NCBI GenBank assembly: GCA_003024175.1
Contig: MDYQ01000207.1
Location: 248,001 to 312,000 of the forward strand
Reading direction: 5' to 3'
From: Planoprotostelium fungivorum
Taxonomy: Eukaryota > Evosea > Variosea > Cavosteliida > Cavosteliaceae
Length of the DNA: 64,000 bases
Shown: positions 34,214 through 46,330 of the stretch, in pieces
Numbering within the stretch: position 1 is the first letter of the stretch
Layout: each line of letters opens with the position of its first letter
Position numbers and translations under genes: made by a program
Notes under the pieces: generated by a model
The model's input: only the letters and a program-made list of their open reading frames with translations
Databases searched by the model: none
What the model was told of the DNA's origin: nothing

Positions 34214-34905
34214 TCACTGCACTTCGGCTGAATCATATAGAATCATTCTACTTATAGATGAGATCGATCTCCGCATGAAGTTTCTTGACGATCTGCGTCT
34301 GTTCTGAGAGTCTCGTTCATTACCTCGAGAGTTTCGGTCCGCCTTTCTAGCTTCATTCTCTGCCTTTCTAGCTTCATGATCTGCCTTTCGAGCCTCAGTT
34401 TCTCTCTGGATGATCAAAATATTTTCCTCGCTGAGGCGATTTTTTCTCTCGAGTTCGTCGTTCTCCATCCTGAGCACTCGAATATCCTTTTGAATCTGAG
34501 ATGTGTGTCTGCAAAGGGCTGTCTCCGTCTCAGTGTTGACGATATCACGTGTCCTGAGCTCCCCCTGAAGTACATTGATCTGACTCTGTATCCCAGTGAT
34601 ATAAGTCTTCTTCTGAACATTTTATAGAGGATGTATAGATGTCCTGAAGATAGCGTGCACGTCACGACGTTTTCTGAATGTTCTTCGAATGTATATCTCG
34701 TCTGAAGGATTCTCACCCTGGCTTGATGAACCTGATCAAAAAGAAAGATGAGCTTGTTCGCACTATTTCGTTGTAGAGAGGATGTAACGAAATTTCGTAT
34801 TATCGTGCGAATTCTTAAGCCAATCACAGAAACCTCTCCGGTGAAAGGGAATCGGGCAAAGAGGAGGAAAAATAAATTGATCATATGAATTGTATTTGTA
34901 AGCAT
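34214..34905 (-). CDS. Short charged coiled-coil protein
   Basis: The C-terminal exon (about 34620-34214) encodes a strong coiled coil: TYITGIQSQINVLQGELRTR, then ENDELERKNRLSEENILIIQ and a 7-residue EARKADH/EARKAEN/EARKADR repeat. It joins by an intron ending TTCAG to an upstream exon (DQVHQARVRILQTRYTFEEH). The start is uncertain; an ATG at 34903-34905 gives a frame with a hydrophobic N-terminus that may instead be untranslated. No enzyme domain is seen. A structural or adaptor role is inferred only from coiled-coil content. It begins 13 bp after the stop of the giant surface gene on the same strand, which is very tight. Confidence 0.5.
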
Positions 34906-34918
34906 CTCATCTGAGCTT

Positions 34919-37900
34919 CTACAAGAGAGCAGCAGCCAGAGCGATGATCGTACAGATAGACAGAGACACTCTCACGGCAGATCCTCTGATGGCATTCGTC
35001 GCCTCCGTATGTGTCTCGATGTTCGGCAAGGTAGATGCTGTCACATTGCTCGCTGGCACGATCTGTACCGAGGATGGAATGACTGCTACTCCAGCCAGAT
35101 CAGACCGAGACTGAAAGACTGCAGCCGGTGCGGTTGCCAGATCTGCTGCCAATGCGTTGACTGAATCGTTCAGGGAGTGACCTTCACTGGGGGAGATGGT
35201 GATGGCGATATCGTAGGTGACCGTGTTTCTCTTGCTGACAGGAGTGACTACGGTGGTGACAGAGTCTGACGGGATGTTCAAGTGATCGGCCGTGGCCTGC
35301 GAGACGGAGTCGGGGTTCGGAGCTCCGCTGTCGGAAGTCGCGAGGAAGTTGATCGTCTTCGGAGTTTCCGTGGGGGTCAAGATGGACGTGGGAAGGAGTT
35401 TCGTCGTGGATGGTGATGTCGAACTGACCGCGGCTACGCTGCTCGATGTGGTGGTCTTGGGAGCGGCCATCGTCGACGATGTGGTGGGAGCAGCCACTGT
35501 TGATGATGTGGTAGGGGCAGCTACTGTTGACGGTGTGGTAGGGGCAGCTACTGTTGACGATGTGGTGGGAGCGGCTACTGTTGACGATGTGGTAGGGGCA
35601 GCAATTGTCGACGATATAGTGGTGTTCGATAATGTGGTAGGGGCAGCTACTGTTGACGATGTGGTGGGAGCAGCCACTGTTGACGATGTGGTAGGGGCAG
35701 CAATTGTCGACGATATAGTGGTGTTCGATAATGTGGTAGGAGCAGCTACTGTTGACGATGTGGTGGGAGCGGCTACTGTTGACGATGAAGTGAGGACGGC
35801 TACTGTTGACGATATAGTGGTGTTCGATAATGTGGTAGGGGCAGCTACTATTGACGATGTAGCAGGGACAGCATTAGTCGACGATGTGGTAGGGGCGGCC
35901 GCCGTTGACGATGTAGTGGGGATAGCCACTGTTGACGATGTGGTAGGGACAGCAATTGTCGACGATATAGTGGTGTTCGATAATGTGGTAGGAGCAGCTA
36001 CTGTTGACGATGTAGCAGGGGCGGCTACTGATGATGTGGTGGGAGCGGCTACCGTCGACGAAATGGTAGAGGCGGTATACGTCGATGGAGTGGTAGAAGC
36101 AGCACTCGCCGATGATGTGCTCGTGATGGGGGCAGCCATCGTCGATGTGACCGGTGTAGTCATCGATGAGACGGAATCACCGATCGACGATGTGGTAGAA
36201 TCAGCATTGGACGATACGATTGACGCAGAAGTCGTCGATGATGTATTGACGCTAGCGCCGGACGATGTGGTAGAGGGAGCACTCATCGTAGATGTGGTAG
36301 AAGTGCTGGATGTGGTGAAGGTGGGGGCCGGACCGATGTACAAGAAGCTGTTCGTTCTTCCGTTGGCGTTGATGAATCCATTGGCCAGGGCGGGTGGTAC
36401 GTCGTTACACTTGGCCGTAGTCACGGAGAAAGCGTTGATAGGGTCCCACTGAGGCAGGGAAGAAGAGTAACAGCTGACGGGACCGATGATCATGGTGAAC
36501 TGATCGTAGATGTTAATGGCGGCCACAACGAGAGTGACGTCGTATACTCCGACGTTGGTAACGTTTGTAGATAACACGACGGGAACTGTGCATATTTAGA
36601 TGAGGTTCAAATCATCATCATGAGATATCGATGTCAATAAGAAATGATGGAATAGTGATAGAAGTGGGATGTTGTGAAATCATTTGTTGGACGGCTCACC
36701 TTGGTAAGGGTTCACAATAGGTTGGCCTCTCGAGCCGTCTAAGGCGAGAGGAGAGTATCTGTACGTAACTGTCGACGTCGACTGAGCCAGACTGGGGTTG
36801 ACGGAACCACCGGGAGGTAAATAGCAGGTGGCAACGGTAGATACATTGGACACTCTGCCGTTCTGGCAAGAGGATCCCAATACGACAGTCGTAACGTTGG
36901 CATTCGAAGTTGCGGTGGTGTAAGCGACAGAGTATTTACGGTAACAGATCTGGTTGTTGGGGTTGAACACGACTCCCACGCAGCCTGATGACGTCAGCAC
37001 GATGGATGATCGTCTTCGCATCACCTGTGGTCGAGGCACACCAGTTGATGCAATCGTCGATGTTGGTGTAGCTGTTACCGGAGGGAGTGATATCGTATCC
37101 GATGTTGTCTCTACCGTTGAGGTAGTAATCACCGAATCGAATGACTTGCACGCTGTTGAATGGCTCTCCCAAATTAGTACCGGTGAGAACGATCTGACCT
37201 CCCAGAGTGGACACCTGGGTGATGCTCTTGACGTTGGCAGGTAAGACTGAGATGCGTAAGTACCGTACGTAGAACGGACGACAATATCACATGTGATGAG
37301 AGCATCGGCCTGACTCGATTTCAGAGCGTTGGCCATCTTGAGATCGATTCTGAAGGTATTTCTGACCATCCAATAGTTATCTACCATCAGCTGGATGGAA
37401 TAGGCACCAACGGATAACACTTGAGCGCTGGTGGGAAACGAGGCGACGTTGCACTTTGAAGAAGTGAAGGTGAAGCTGTAGGCACACGGGCCGTCAGCGA
37501 CGTACTGGAATAGATCTTGAGCTCCACACGAGAATAGGATCTGGGTCTGTCTCATGCCTGTCGGGCAGCCACCCGAGCCGACGTTAGAAGAACCACGGAT
37601 GGTGATGGTTCCGTTGGCATTCTGGGTCAATGTCGTAGAGCCGATGTCGGCAGCGGTAGCGGAGATACCGGTGGCAGCGTTTGCGTTGGTGAAGTACTGA
37701 CACACGAAGGAGTTGTTGCAGACTCCGGCGGCAGATTGTAAGACTCCAAAGTTGAAGCGATAGATGTAGCCGTTGTTCACCGTAGTCGAGTAATCACCGG
37801 CGGAGTACAATCGAGACAGATCGTAAAAGAGTTGAGACTGCGCAGCGTTGATGGACCACAAGTTGGAGGCGTTGACATTGATGACAGTGGCAACGTAAGC

Positions 37901-40900
37901 GCTGGGGTTCTTAACGAGGCCGGTGCTGGTCAGCGTGATGTTGGAATCCGATCTGAAATAGCGTGTGTTGTAGATGGTGGGAGCTGTTCGAATTGAGTCG
38001 AACGTTCGGAGCATTTCGACTCACGTGAATAGATTCCGGTGGCGTTGATGGTGTACTGTCCTTGGTATTGTAACGATACAACGGGGGACACGGTGAAGAG
38101 AGGAGGGACGAAAGTGCAAGAGATCACGTTGTTGGCCTGTGCGGTGATGGTGCAGGCGTTACCGTCGATGGAGATAATGATACCGTGGGAAGTGATGAAG
38201 TTGACACCCTGGATGATGACCGAGCCGGAAGCTGCCACACTGACCGAAGAAATGACGGGGATGGCTGAATTTCATCGATATTTCATTAGAAATTCGACTC
38301 ACCTAGGTAGACGAAGGGAGATGTTCCCACGCGACCGTTCGCAGAAACGGATACGGTCGATACGTTCGATGGTAAAGTGGAGCAGCTGAGTACGTTGGTA
38401 GACAGAGAAGAGACACTGTTGGTACCGTTGATGAAAGAGATGGACAAGGTGTTGCAGTTGGAGAACGACAGAGAATCGTACACGTTCTGCATGACGAGCG
38501 TCAACGTGATGGAAGAAGTACCGTCAAATACTGCGGAAGCCGATACGATGTAAGGAGCTGAACGAGTCAATTCACACGAAACGTCGTGAAAAACTCACGG
38601 AGGTAAGGGTTGATGGTATTGGCGTAATTGACACGGATGTTGGAATTACCGACGAGGTAGAAGACAGTACCGGTGCTGATGCTTCTCGGCATGATTGCAC
38701 CACCGGGCGGCAGCTGACAGGTCGCTTGAGTGGAGGACAAGATCTGTGGTCTCAGGCAGTTGATGTAACCCAGGATGACAGTGGTGATGACCTGGTTGGT
38801 GGTGGGGCTGTAGTTGACCGAAGATTTTCTGACACACAAATTGTTTCCGGAATTCCATCCGATGGATTTACACTCTGCGCCGCGTCAGGATACGTAGACT
38901 ACGTACGAAACCTCACCGAAAGCAGTGGCCGCGCACCAACGTACGCACTCGTCGACGTTCGCAGTCGTTCGACCCGTCCCAACATCTGTGCCGGAATTAT
39001 CCATACCGTTAAAGACTGTATCTCCAAATCGTAAGCTCTGGACGACTTCGTAACTGTCTCCCAGATTCTGACCGTTGACCACCATGACACCTCCCGTCGT
39101 GTTGAGTTGAGAGATGCTCGAAATGCTCGGAGTTCCCTGCACGACAGTGGCAGTTGCGGCTGAAGTCGACGCGGCGTTTCCCATGGTAACACCGATGGAG
39201 AAACCTTGTCGATAGGATAGGTCGTTCGCCACTATGACGAGAGACTTTGGAAGCACGGCGGAGATGGTGAGGCTGGGTTGGAACATGATGGTGGAGCATT
39301 TGGAGGAGTAGAAGGTGATGTAGTAATTGCAGCTACCACCGGGGGTGTTGGTCACGGTCATACCCTCGTTACCGGGGGCAACGCAGATGAAAGTGATGGT
39401 GGTGACCCTCGTGCAGGTTCCACTGCCGCTGCTTCCAAGAGCCGATCCCGTGATGGTGAGGGATCCGTCGGCATTCTCAGAGAAAGTTCGTGTTCCCTCG
39501 TTACCGAGAGAGTAGAAGCCGGGACCATTGATATCTCTCTGGCAGATGAAAGCGTTCGAGCAAGAACGATCGTTGTTGGTCAGGTACGTTCCGAACGACA
39601 GGTGGTAGATCCAATTGGAGTCCTTGTAGATGTAATCTCCGTTGGCGGAACCGGTGTAAGCGAGGCGACGGAAGTCGTAGATCTTTCCAGATGGCGCGTT
39701 GTAGATCCAAGGGTTCGAGGCTAACTTGACGCTGAGACGGTATTGAGTGGGGTCGATGATGAGACCATCGGCATTGAACGTGACCACAGCATCGCCGCGG
39801 TTGTACTGCACGTTAGACAAGACGGGAGCTGAAAATCCATCAACAAAGGGGAGGCCGAATCACGAAGAGAGACTCACCGGCCAAGATACCAGTGGCGTTC
39901 ACTGCGTACGTTCCGATGCTGAATCTGACCACGGGACTACCGGAAGAGATCGAAGAGTTGAAGCCACACTGAATCTGTCCCGGATTCTGATTGACGACGG
40001 GGCACGCAACGTTATCCACGGTCATGCCCGTGGCGTTGGTGAGGAAGTTGAAGCCGGTGATGGTAGCGGAACCGGCCGCATTCACGGACACGGTGTTGAT
40101 CTGTGCGGGAGCTGTAAATCGTTAGAGAGTGTTTTGAAATTGGAATGCGACTCACTGTCGTAAGATAAGGTGACGGTGGAAGATCTTGCGTTCGCCGTGA
40201 TGGTCAGCTTGGAGCCAATGGCGGGAATGGTGGAGCAGACGAGCACGATCTCAGAGTAAGCGATGGACTGGATGGTGTTGCTAGTGCCGATGGAGCATCC
40301 ACCACCGCTGATGGTGAATGTGTCGTAGATGTTGTACACCCTCAACAGCAAATTACCACCGGTCCAGCTGGAAAAGTAGGCTGTGGCGGAGGACAATATG
40401 GGCGCTGCCATACGTCATCATAACGTCACATCACGTCGTCGAAGGTCTCACCTGCATAAGGGTTGGGCACGGCAAGGGAGTAGACCTCATCGATACCGAA
40501 TCGATAGGCCAGAATCGAGGTGGAAGAAGCTGCCAGACTCGGTGTGGCAGAACCTCCGGCAGGTAACTGACACTGCAAGTTCTGCGTTCCATCGGCCGCC
40601 GGTGCAGTGACGCTCGGGTTGGCGCAGGCAGTTCCCATGACAACGTACAAAGAGCCAGCCACGTTGGGGGTGGGAGACAGAGAAGCGATGTTCTTCATGT
40701 AGCAGGGTACGAGACCCGCCTGCTTGTAATAGTATGAGACCGATTTACAACCTGACTACGCGTCAGAATGTCCCACGGATGCTCCACGGTTGATTTCACC
40801 TGCAGTCACCGCGCAGAGGTTGAGACAGGCTTGTATTCCGTTGACTCTCTTGTTGGCAAAGTCTCCTTGGTTGACCATGTCCGATTCGAAGAAGTAATAA

Positions 40901-43635
40901 TCTCCCAGGCGGATGTTGGGCTGAGAGCCCACGGTACCAAAGTTTGTTCCCGTAACCGAGAGCACCCCTCCCGAAGTGTTGACGGGGGTTAGGTTGGACA
41001 CGGTGGGGGCTGTACGACGTCAGTCTGTTCCCGCCAAAATGCGTAGGCTCACCCAGAACATTGGTGACGGCGGATACCGGGCTGGCGTTGGACATGGTGA
41101 GGGAGTAGATCAGAGAAGCTCTGTTCGTGTACACACTCGGCACCGGAAACATGACGGATGATGGATCAGCAGACGTGGCTGAGAGGCTTCCCACCGCAGG
41201 GAATAAGAACGAAGAGCAGCGAGAGGAAGTGAAGCTCAGAGTGTAACTGCAAGTGTCGGAGGGAGGAGCGGTGAGACTGTCTGATGTTCCACAGTAGATA
41301 TTGATGCGAACAGTTCTACCCCCGGGGACACAACCGTTATTGCTCGTGGCACTACCGGTGATGGCGATCGATCCGTCAGCGTTCGTGCTGAAGCCGATGG
41401 TTTGGATGTCACCCAAACTGGCTATGCTGGTCGATGTACCTTGGGTCTTCTGACAGATAAAGGAGTTACCGCAAGGAGAAGAGTTACCGTTGATCACTGA
41501 ACCGAAAGAGAGGTAGTAGTCGTAGCCCGATCCGGTCGTGATGTACTCTCCGTTGGATGGTCCAGTGCCGAACAATTGACGCAGGTCGTAGTGGCTGCCG
41601 CTGGCCGTGCGATAGATCCAGGGGTTAGAGGGCAGGCTGAGTGAAAGACGGTAGACACTGCTGTTGCTGACGAGAGCGGCAGAGTTGAAGGTGAGGGAGG
41701 AACTTCCTCGAGTGAATTGAGCCGTCTTCAGTGTGGGAGCTGATAACGACTCAGTTTTCACATCGATGGTTAATCTTCACCTTGATAAGAGCCGGTGAGC
41801 GTGTACATGTTATCCAAGGTCAGCTGAATGACGGGGGAAGATGAACTGAGAACGGCCGAGAAAGAAAACTTGAGGAACGTGTAGCTCTGAGAGACGAGGG
41901 TGAGAGCGTTGCCATCGATGCTTCCAGCGGTGGCGTTCATGATCAAGTTGCTTCCGTTCACCGTGACTGTGCCCAGACAATCCACAAGAGCGAAAGAGAA
42001 AGAGGGAGTCACTTGTACGTGTGAGCGACGATCGAAATGGATGATGGTCACCCGTGTAAGAGAAGATGAAGTTTGTCATCCTCTGGTCGGCCGTGATGGA
42101 AGAGGCAGTGTTATTGGCGGGAAAAGGTGCAGTGCATTGTAGATTGACCAGAGCCAAAGAAGAGATCGAAGGGTTCACGTATGAGGCACCCATGAACGAA
42201 CATGAACTGGGCATGTAAAAGTTGTTCAAGACGTTGTACACTTGCAACACGAAGAGTGCGTTGTTGCTGTCGTTGTAATACGCCGCGGCCGACACGAAGG
42301 AAGGTGCTGTTCCGTCTCAGTCTAAGTAGTCATGTCAAGTGACTTCACCTGCGTAAGGGTTTCCCACGGGCATGGACCTCGAGATGGTACCATCGGAAGT
42401 CTTGTAAGTGACCGTACTGGTCGACGCGGCGATCCTAGGTGTCACCGTACCAGCGGCAGCGAGAGTGCACTGAGCTTGCGTCTGATCCACGGTCACCCTT
42501 CCGTTCTGGCAGCCAGAACCCAATACGACGTAAACGTAACCGGCCACGTTGTTGGGTGACAAGTTGTTCGATGTCTTCAGCTGACAAGTGCCTTGAGTCG
42601 AGTACCTCCAAGAGATCGAGTAACAGCCTACAAACGCGTGAGAATCGACTTCGACTCATTGGAGTGGTTCACCTGACGTGGAGATGCACTGGTTGATGCA
42701 GTCGTCGACGGTGTTGGTGGTGATGGGACTGCCGAGAGAGTAAGAGGAGTCGACGTCGCGATCGTAAAAGTAGTAATCTCCCAGGCGGATCTGTGGGACG
42801 GTTCCCACGCTTCCCAGGTTGACTCCATTGAGGGTGACGGTACCACCGGTGGTGTTGGTGGGCACGATGCTGGTGACGTTAGGAGTAGACGAGGTCTGTC
42901 TCTTCTGTTGCGACGAGAGCGAAGGGATGTCTGTGATGCACCGTCAGATGTGGAAGAGATCGAGATGGAGGGGCTCACTGGACAGAGAGAAGGAAGAGAG
43001 GTCGAATGGAAGTCCCTCCTCGTTGAGATAGATCGTCTGAGTGTGATGCGCATTTTGGATGATCACCGGAATGGGCCTCGATCCCATTTGGATCGATTCG
43101 AAATGGACTCTCAAGTGGGTAGCGTTGGCAGAGACCACCTGTGCCTTGACAGAGTCGATAGACACCGAGATGAGATCTTGATTCTGGATGAATGTTCCTC
43201 TGAAGTCAAGGTAGGAAGAGGTACTGCTGATGAACGGAATGGGATCATCGAGAGGTGGAACTGAAGGAACATCAGATACGGAGAGGTGTATCGATGTCTG
43301 ACCTGAATATTGAGCCACTACGGTGGTATTCTCCTCCGAATCAGAGCAAGCGAGAGTCAAGACGGGAGAGGCCGAGATGAGAACATCGTTCAGGGTGCAT
43401 CTGATCTTGTCATCCTCTACGGAGACCTGGCTGCAAGCCTTTCCATCGACCGTGACTTCTGGAACGTCGCAAGCCAATGCGGCTCGTTCATAATCACCTG
43501 CACTCCGTCAGCATTTTTCTCATACCATCGTCCCTCACCTATCGTTACAGAGCCCTTGTTGACGGGTACGGTAGCCCACTGTCCTACAGTCCCCACTAAG
43601 AGTACAGAGAGGAAGAACAACCACGTGCTCCTCAT
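34919..43635 (-). CDS. Giant modular surface protein: TIG, PAN-like and MRH repeats, mucin stalk, GPI
   Basis: ATG 43633-43635 gives a signal peptide (RSTWLFFLSVLLVGTVGQWA). The protein then repeats a module of about 1.9 kb: a TIG/IPT strand set (SNLTPVNTSGGVLSVTGTNF), a PAN/Apple-like cysteine unit following GDYYF (DDCINQC ... C), a further beta domain, and an MRH lectin-like domain. PAN-like units lie near 42790, 40920, 39060 and 37140. MRH domains lie near 41740-41130, 39820-39200 and 38010-37390, each with the NFG/SFG core, the signature CQ glutamine (ICQKT, ICQRD, VCQYF) and paired distal cysteines. A Thr/Ser/Ala/Pro mucin stalk (36330-35400) and a short folded piece precede a GPI signal (RGSAVRVSLSICTIIALAAA). 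Known MRH domains bind phosphomannose or mannose glycans. I infer a glycan-binding cell-coat or adhesion protein. Confidence 0.75.
35400..36100 (-). repeat. 27-bp minisatellite coding the mucin stalk
   Basis: A 27-bp unit encodes TTSSTVAAP and is interspersed with a longer unit encoding TLSNTTISSTIAAP. There are about 20 units with scattered silent and missense changes. On the opposite strand the same repeat keeps a long open frame, which is a by-product. Confidence 0.85.
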
Positions 43636-43913
43636 GGTCGGGTCTGTTGAAAATGAAAGACATCCGTTGGGTGTTGCGGACATCACCTTACCAGCTGGGA
43701 GCTATCTCTGACGTCCACTGCACTCCTTCCAGCCTCCGTGATTATCGGCAGAGGCCCGCTTAAGGTGAGTCGATCGACCGTAAAGAGATCTCGAATGTCA
43801 GCGCGGAGGAGCCAATGCTTTTACCTTATAGCTTCACCCCTGCAGACGTCACACAAAATAAGTCATCCCCCTATCGTCTAAAGACTTCCACACATCGTCA
43901 TCATGTTCTACGT
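43636..43913. other. Head-to-tail intergenic region
   Basis: About 278 bp between the start of the giant surface gene and the stop of the ClpS-LRR gene, both on the minus strand. It must carry the surface gene's promoter and the 3' end of the other; no distinct motif is seen. Confidence 0.4.
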
Positions 43914-46231
43914 TCATTCGTCCATGTCTTCCGAGTCGGTCCCTTCATCTTCAAAGTTTTCATCTTCTTCTTCCATCTCTTGTTCTTCCTCCTGACCGGT
44001 GTCGAAACCGGCCATGGCCAGCATGGCGGCTCTCATCTCTTCCGTTCCCGTCGCATCCTGAAGACTCTTCAGATCACGTCTTCCATCACGCACCACGTTC
44101 AACGTTCATCGTCGCCGTGATGGACACTCACTCTGAACGTGATGGAATACAATTCTCTCAGAAACAGATCCTCCATAACCCTGGGTGATATGTCTGGGTT
44201 GTTCGGAAGCTGTCTCTTAACGTTCTCAAAAGCTATGACGATGGCTTCTTCTAACGGACTCTTTGTCTCCTTCTTCCTCTCGGTGTATTGGACGACCAAA
44301 TGAGGGTAGGCTGGTTGTAGATTGAGCGGAAATGCCGGGGTAGGGTGAACTCACCTCTTCTCAGTTGGGAGATGGTTGATTTTTGTACGGCGGTGTCGGT
44401 CAGATCGATCATTCTCAAGTTTGATTTCACTGTATACGTCATCATGATGATCGTGGCGATGCGATCGTCGCGATCGAGTCGATCATCGTGACGCATCGCG
44501 ATTCAAACAACTCACCACCCAACCCTTGAAGACACTCTCCACTGATGTGATTGCTCTCGCTCAGATCCAATATCTCCAGCGCAGGAAAACCTGTCCCATA
44601 CATCAACACACACGAAATGAACTTGTGCATCACCTTCGAACAGATCTGGATGCCCTACATCGTGCAGCGTCAGATGAGACAACTTTAAATGCTGTAAATG
44701 TGGCAACTGGCTCAGATATTTGATACCCGCCACCGTTATCTCACAACCAGACAGATCTACCCCAATTCAGCCACAGAAAACCAGACGAAATCTCACCGAG
44801 ATGGGTTACGAACGGGTACTGTGATATGACCACGCACCAGTCGTCGTTGACTTGCGGTAGATTGTCACGCAGGTCGGGAGCGATGGAAAGATCGAGTGCA
44901 GTTAACTCTTGTTGCGATCGTAGGGCCTTCGAGAAGATGTTGAGATTGAGTAGATTCGAACGGAAGGCACATCTGAGGATCTCTTGCTCTAGTTCCATGG
45001 TTACTCCTCCGCTCAGGGCTGTCTGAAGATGGATGAGTGGGTGAATATTTTGAGACGAAGTGGATTGGAATGAAATTATAGTGGATGGCGGTGATCGGTG
45101 ATGATGATCGATGATGTGATGATGGAGGTGATGTGATGATGGAGGTGATTGGTGATGATTGATGGTGTGATGATGATGTGTGAACGGTTCACCTCTAATC
45201 GTTCTCGACTGCTGTCGAATGAACACAATTTCATGATGGATCGATGTACCAGTCTCAATCTCTCTCCGCTCGGCTCTGATCCAATGAGTTATCGGAGAAA
45301 TTTCCCTTTACGTACCCATAATCTCGGTGCAGAATGGCATCAGCATTCTCTTGATCATGAAGCATTCACTGAACTCACCCACATGAATGGAAACTGTTTC
45401 TCCATCATCATCATCATCACATGATGATGTCGCACCTCTACCCAATAGTGCCGCCATCCTCAGTGTGTATTTAATTCGATCGTTAGAGAAACCCAGAGCT
45501 CTCGTTCGTTTAGTGAATGGATGGTGTAGACTCACGAACTCACTTGTATAACAGATCAAAGAGAGTGCGGGAGGGGACTTGAGTGTCTGTCGGCCGATGG
45601 AGGAGATAGAGGAGTTTGTGTCCGTCTGGATTATCTTCTGATTCGAGGTGATCCACCTGATACGAACATCAAAATGATGATTCGAATGATGATTCGGATC
45701 GAATGACACATACCTCAATGGTTGTGTCTAAATTCTCTTTCTGTAAAATTTGGTTGACTCCAGTGCATTCGCGATAAGAGCCTGTAGAGGATGAGAAGAT
45801 TTAGATCCAGTCGCACCACCTTCAAAGACGGGGACTCCATCGTAGTGGGCTGCCATGGCGAGTGCCTCCGCCATCCTCGGATTGCATTGGGTTGCGGCGA
45901 TCAGTGCATCGCTGACTTCATTAAATTTATGTCTGTCGTGGATTCAGTCACAGAGGTCGCCGACCTCCTCTTACATCTCATCGTTGAATAGGACAACTCT
46001 ACAAGGTGCGTCCCTCAGCTCAGCGATCTCAGGCCGACCTGATTTCGTGTCTAATTTCACCCACTTATGCTCTTGGATGGGACCATTACACTGTGCACAG
46101 AAACTCTGATTCCTGATGATTGGACATCAGAATTCTGCCGTAAGATCAAGTTACCAGTAATGGGGCTGAAAGCCTTCACAATGATTGCAATGCAAACAGA
46201 ATTCGTTGCCAGTGGGATTTGTTGTGTTCAT
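43914..46231 (-). CDS. Zinc-finger, ClpS-like N-degron domain and LRR protein
   Basis: ATG 46229-46231 starts MNTTNPTGNEF. A zinc module (CLHCNHC ... CAQC) precedes a ClpS-like domain assembled over three exons: CRVVLFNDEIHKFNEVSDAL, then NPRMAEALAMAAHYDGVPVF. It keeps the ND pair and the AHYxG histidine that hold the N-terminal amine in bacterial ClpS. A linker (VDHLESEDNPDGHKLLYLLH and onward) leads to LRRs at 45010-44400 (LTALDLSIAPDLRDNLPQVN, LPHLQHLKLSHLTLHDVGHP, LEILDLSESNHISGECLQGL). A helical region (PLEEAIVIAFENVKRQLPNN) and a very acidic tail ending at 43914 finish the protein. ClpS domains read N-degrons; in eukaryotes they occur in UBR ligases. LRR plus substrate reader suggests a ligase receptor like ZER1/ZYG11, but no RING or F-box is visible. 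Exon joins between 45700 and 45050 are less certain. Confidence 0.65.
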
Positions 46232-46330
46232 TGACTTGTCTGTTCGTGAGGGCGTCGTGATGTGAAGAAATTCCATCTACAAAAGCACATCACATCATCG
46301 ACGACAGCATTTGAGTAGAGCCTGGTTGCA

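Noticed and set aside
35292-36452. A 386-codon plus-strand open frame (DDVVGAATVDDVVG repeats)
   Set aside because: It is the complement of the mucin minisatellite of the minus-strand surface gene; 27-bp units keep both strands open. It has no signal, domain or splice context.
39278-39724. 148-codon plus-strand open frame opposite the second MRH domain
   Set aside because: Antisense shadow of a clearly coding, cysteine-patterned minus-strand exon.
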